A stretch of 64,000 bases of DNA. Origin: Allacma fusca (taxonomy: Eukaryota; Arthropoda; Collembola; Symphypleona; Sminthuridae). Both the position numbers and the translations under genes were made by a program. The notes beneath the pieces are model-generated. The model searched no databases. It worked only from the letters and a program-made list of their open reading frames with translations, and was not told the origin of the DNA. This document shows, in pieces, positions 61,010 through 64,000 of this stretch. The number at the start of each line of letters is the position of its first letter. The first letter of the stretch is position 1. The stretch spans positions 33,715,067 through 33,779,066 of the forward strand of contig OX359245.1 of the NCBI GenBank assembly GCA_947179485.1. The letters run 5' to 3'.

Positions 61010-63259
61010 TTATAAAAATTTGAATGAGCTCCTAATGATTTTATTATTGTTATTATTATTACTAAAAATATAATTTTAGCTCAGGGGATGTTACAGTATG
61101 AAATCCTTTGCTCAGGTTCTTTTCGGTGGACGACGTCAGTACTGCCATTCAGTCTATTAGATGTCGTGGAATAATTTTTAGTTTTTTAATATTCTTTCTG
61201 AAAAATGGATGCGGAAGATTTTGCATGGCATTCCTGCAAGCCTTCAAAGGCTATAATTTATAACAAAATGCCTTATTCCTACGAACAAATTATTTTAATC
61301 TATTTGCCGTCACTCACCCTATCTTTAGTTTTTAATCAGATGATCCCTTCCGTCAGCCTTCCTCCAAAAAAGCCTTCCTTCATCTCGAGGCTTTAATTAT
61401 ACAAAATTTTAGAAGTTGAATCAAAACTTAGAGGAATTTTGAAAACGAAGGGGTTTGACCAACATTGTCTCCACAATGAATGTGAGATATGAAAGTTCAT
61501 ACAAATATTTAGCAAAATGCACAATTCTTTTATTTTATACATAAGGTATCATCCATGTAATGCTTTAATACATCTGAAGGCTACTTTTAACCCTCCCTTC
61601 CTTCAAATACCATTTTTAGAAAAAAATTATGAAGCCTTTCCCAAACCTTCGCGAAAAAATTCAGCCTTCCTTGTATATTCCTTCCATCGGTTGAAATAAA
61701 GCTGGGCTTATTGTAAGGGGGTTTAATTGTGCACAAATAAAATACGTACTGTCTTTATTCAAAAATGTTCTTTAAGGAGTTAACTTGTAATGCAATGCAG
61801 TTATTACATGGCTGATGATGTCCACCTTTATAGAGCGTTAGATTTTACATGTTCTTCAATATGAGCTCCCTTCGCAAAAACATATCAAATGCCTTCACAA
61901 GATCTCATCGGGTAATGTTGTATTAATACCTAAATGGCTACCGCCGTCGACCAAACACTGACATTTTGTTATTACCATTTCAAAATCAAACCATTTGGAT
62001 TTTGAAGCTCCGGCCTATGTTTCACTACGAAGTTTGTAGTGGTAATTTTGATTTAAATAAGGTAGATAAAATAATAAGATACGAAAAATCTCATAAAATT
62101 ATGAGATACGAATTAGGATTTAAAACAAGCCTCCCTGACAGTAATTAAAAGAGTGCCTCTGATAGTATGAATTGCAATGGGTTCTTGGGATGGAAAACAA
62201 AGTTGTAATGGTCAGTGTATATTCCCTACGTGAATAAGTACTGTGTGTCGACCTGGAGAATGCAATCAGTGCAAAGCACAGTAGATAAATATATAGTTTG
62301 TAGGAAACTGGTGCACTTGAATGTTCTGTTTGTATTTTTAGACTTTCGACTACTTGGCTGACAATGTAAATCAGGGCCAGCCTATCTGAACCAAGACTTG
62401 ACTATTATTAGCTATTTCTCACCTTTGTTTTATTTATCAAACTTGACCCAGAACAATCAGAAATATTATTTTGGCGCTCAAGGCACCTCATACTTCTCTG
62501 TATTTTTATCAATTCAAAATCATTCTCTATCCAGAACCCAACCAAGTGCCTTCTAATTCTGATTCATTGTCTGCGTATATTTTTCTAACTAATTAAAATT
62601 ACATCCATTTTCTGGAAAAAATCATAACCAATAGTGAGTACAGGCATTAATTCAGGTACTTTGTCACCCTGTTCAAATAATCTCACCTCACACAGTCAGC
62701 TGGTCCATCTGCGGTTACCAGTCAGAATGACTACTGAAAAAAATATTATTGTTATTATTATTATTATTATTATTATTAATGGCTTGTTGGAAGTGAGTAC
62801 GAGGCCGTGTATTGTCCGTGAATAAACTTACACTATACTATAAGTAAAATCGTGTGTTCATGAAATTACTTATATTCAAATTTAATCGCCGTGACTGGAC
62901 ATGATCCCGACCTGTTTTGTTTTGGCATTTCAAGGATTGTTTCTGAGCTGATGAGAAAAACTCCATGGGAATTCCAATTGCACACGAAAATATGGCTTCA
63001 TTACAAAGATCCAAAGATTTTGATACAATAAATCTGTCCTTGACCATTTTTGTTTGCTTGGGTTTATGCAGCGTTTTCTTTAATTTCAAATGATTTCCTC
63101 CCACCTTACACATACATCCGTACATGTTTTCATGAACACAAACAGTTCTTATTTACCCAGTAAATCTAGTGTTGTTGTCGGTCTTGCAGTAAGGATATTT
63201 ACTCAAGGGGAAAATATATCTGTAAACTAGAAACTAAAAAATTTAGTGAACTAGAAAAT
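61010..63259. other. Spacer between the two intact WSD genes
   Basis: No gene. CCTTCC/GAAGG words cluster at 61235-61690. An (ATT)n tract lies at about 62742-62779, following a segment (CTGCGGTTACCAGTCAGAAT) that could be a short retroelement end. The minus ORF 62838-63125 is not recognised. Confidence 0.4.
62742..62779. repeat. (ATT)n microsatellite
   Basis: About twelve ATT units. Tail-like position after a short GC-rich segment. Confidence 0.85.
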
Positions 63260-64000
63260 ATGAATATTACCGGATTGATAAAGTACATCCTCTGGCAAAT
63301 GTACACTTTTGCCAAACATATAGTAATAGTTGTTCCCCTCATTCCGTTTGTTCTGTTGGCGATATTAATTTATAATCTCTTACTACCCATGATCTGGATC
63401 CTTGCCAAATTTTTCCGACCCGATTTGAAATGTTTGGTAACCGGTTTGAATACTTTATTTACAATAGGCAAAGGATGTAATTTCCCCATGAATACAATGG
63501 GAGTGGTTGTTTTAAATGGACCAGTCAATATAGATTTACTTCGGCAGCTCTTGACAGAACGGGTTCTATCAATTAAGAATTCGGACGGTGAGCTGCTATA
63601 CGCTGGTTTGAAGCTTCATTGTGTTAAATATCTGACTGTTCCTTTTTGGAAAGAAGATTTAAATTTTGATTTAAAAAACCACGTGAGATATTATGACTAC
63701 ACTGGAACACTTGAGCTTCCAAATGCCCCTTCGGAAATGGATCTCCATAACGTGTTGGGAAAATTAATAAAACTACCTTGGAAGAAAAATCAAAGTCCTT
63801 GGGAGATGCTACTCATTCAAAATTACAAGGGAGAAAATCAAACGGGCTTTGTCGTTCGCTTGAACCATGTCCTTGCTGATGGTTTAAGCATCTTTGAGAT
63901 GTTCAAATTACTATCTCAAAGTAAGTGGAGCATACCGGTTTTCAAGCGGGCAAAAATTGAAATTTCAATATGGCAAGGGATGGGTCGTGCTTTGAAAACT
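63260..64000 (+). CDS. Second WSD-type O-acyltransferase, 3' end outside the window
   Basis: An open frame from ATG at 63260 runs without a stop for 247 codons to the last base. It is clearly a paralogue of the gene at 59041. Shared blocks in the same order include LAKFFRPDLKCLV, DGELLYAGLK, VPFWKED-NFDLK-H, YDYTGTL, LPWKKNQSPWE and a membrane segment (IVIVVPLIPFVLLAILIYNL). The acyltransferase motif reads L-N-H-V-L-A-D-G near residues 203-210, again keeping His and Asp with the first His replaced (Asn). Same strand and orientation as the first gene, 2.3 kb away, so a tandem duplication. There is no clear TATA box, only AAAATATATC about 45 bp upstream. Exons 2 and 3 should follow to the right. 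Confidence 0.9.
   Translation, partial: MNITGLIKYILWQMYTFAKHIVIVVPLIPFVLLAILIYNLLLPMIWILAKFFRPDLKCLVTGLNTLFTIGKGCNFPMNTMGVVVLNGPVNIDLLRQLLTERVLSIKNSDGELLYAGLKLHCVKYLTVPFWKEDLNFDLKNHVRYYDYTGTLELPNAPSEMDLHNVLGKLIKLPWKKNQSPWEMLLIQNYKGENQTGFVVRLNHVLADGLSIFEMFKLLSQSKWSIPVFKRAKIEISIWQGMGRALKT

Overview
This is arthropod nuclear DNA. It is AT-rich, has short spliceosomal introns (about 50-450 bp), TATA-type promoters and AATAAA signals, and carries a compact secreted chitin deacetylase gene. A cluster of WSD-type (wax ester synthase/diacylglycerol acyltransferase-like) genes would fit a springtail or other non-insect hexapod, but that placement is inference. It is not bacterial: there are no operons, and nearly all long ORFs in the left half are products of low-complexity DNA.

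Layout. (1) 1-21.4 kb is gene-poor. The last two exons of an unrecognised gene (to 72, then 4250-4418) sit at the left edge, and a weaker exon pair lies at 11546-11723. The rest alternates between ordinary AT-rich sequence and at least eight blocks of degenerate AAATTTT-rich repeats about 2 kb apart. (2) 21.36-21.56 kb is a 200-N assembly gap. A 307-bp satellite array (about 11.7 visible copies) runs from there to about 25.2 kb. (3) 25.2-33.1 kb is a transposon graveyard. It holds a non-LTR retrotransposon tail split by a 608-bp hAT-like element, followed by two more hAT-like non-autonomous elements. All three have 8-bp target duplications, and their interiors are built from element-specific short words. 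(4) 34.3-36.1 kb is a two-exon minus-strand gene resembling the part of Polinton-type DNA polymerases upstream of the exonuclease domain. (5) 40.0-44.1 kb holds a 421-bp MITE with TTA target duplications, a decayed retroelement-like coding region and a second non-LTR tail. (6) 44.8-47.1 kb is a PIF/Harbinger unit: a Myb/SANT-like accessory gene broken by two stops, convergent with a transposase that keeps its catalytic triad. (7) 50.75-52.8 kb is a complete seven-exon chitin deacetylase gene with TATA box and poly(A) signal. (8) 57.0-64.0 kb is a WSD cluster: a decayed minus-strand copy, a complete three-exon gene (59041-60912), and a second gene that starts at 63260 and runs off the window.

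The active host genes visible are the chitin deacetylase (secreted, matrix-modifying) and the WSD acyltransferases (membrane lipid/wax synthesis). Both would suit cuticle or gut-lining biology. The most unusual signal is the set of non-autonomous elements at 28.8-33.1 kb, whose bodies are expanded, mutually different short-word arrays.
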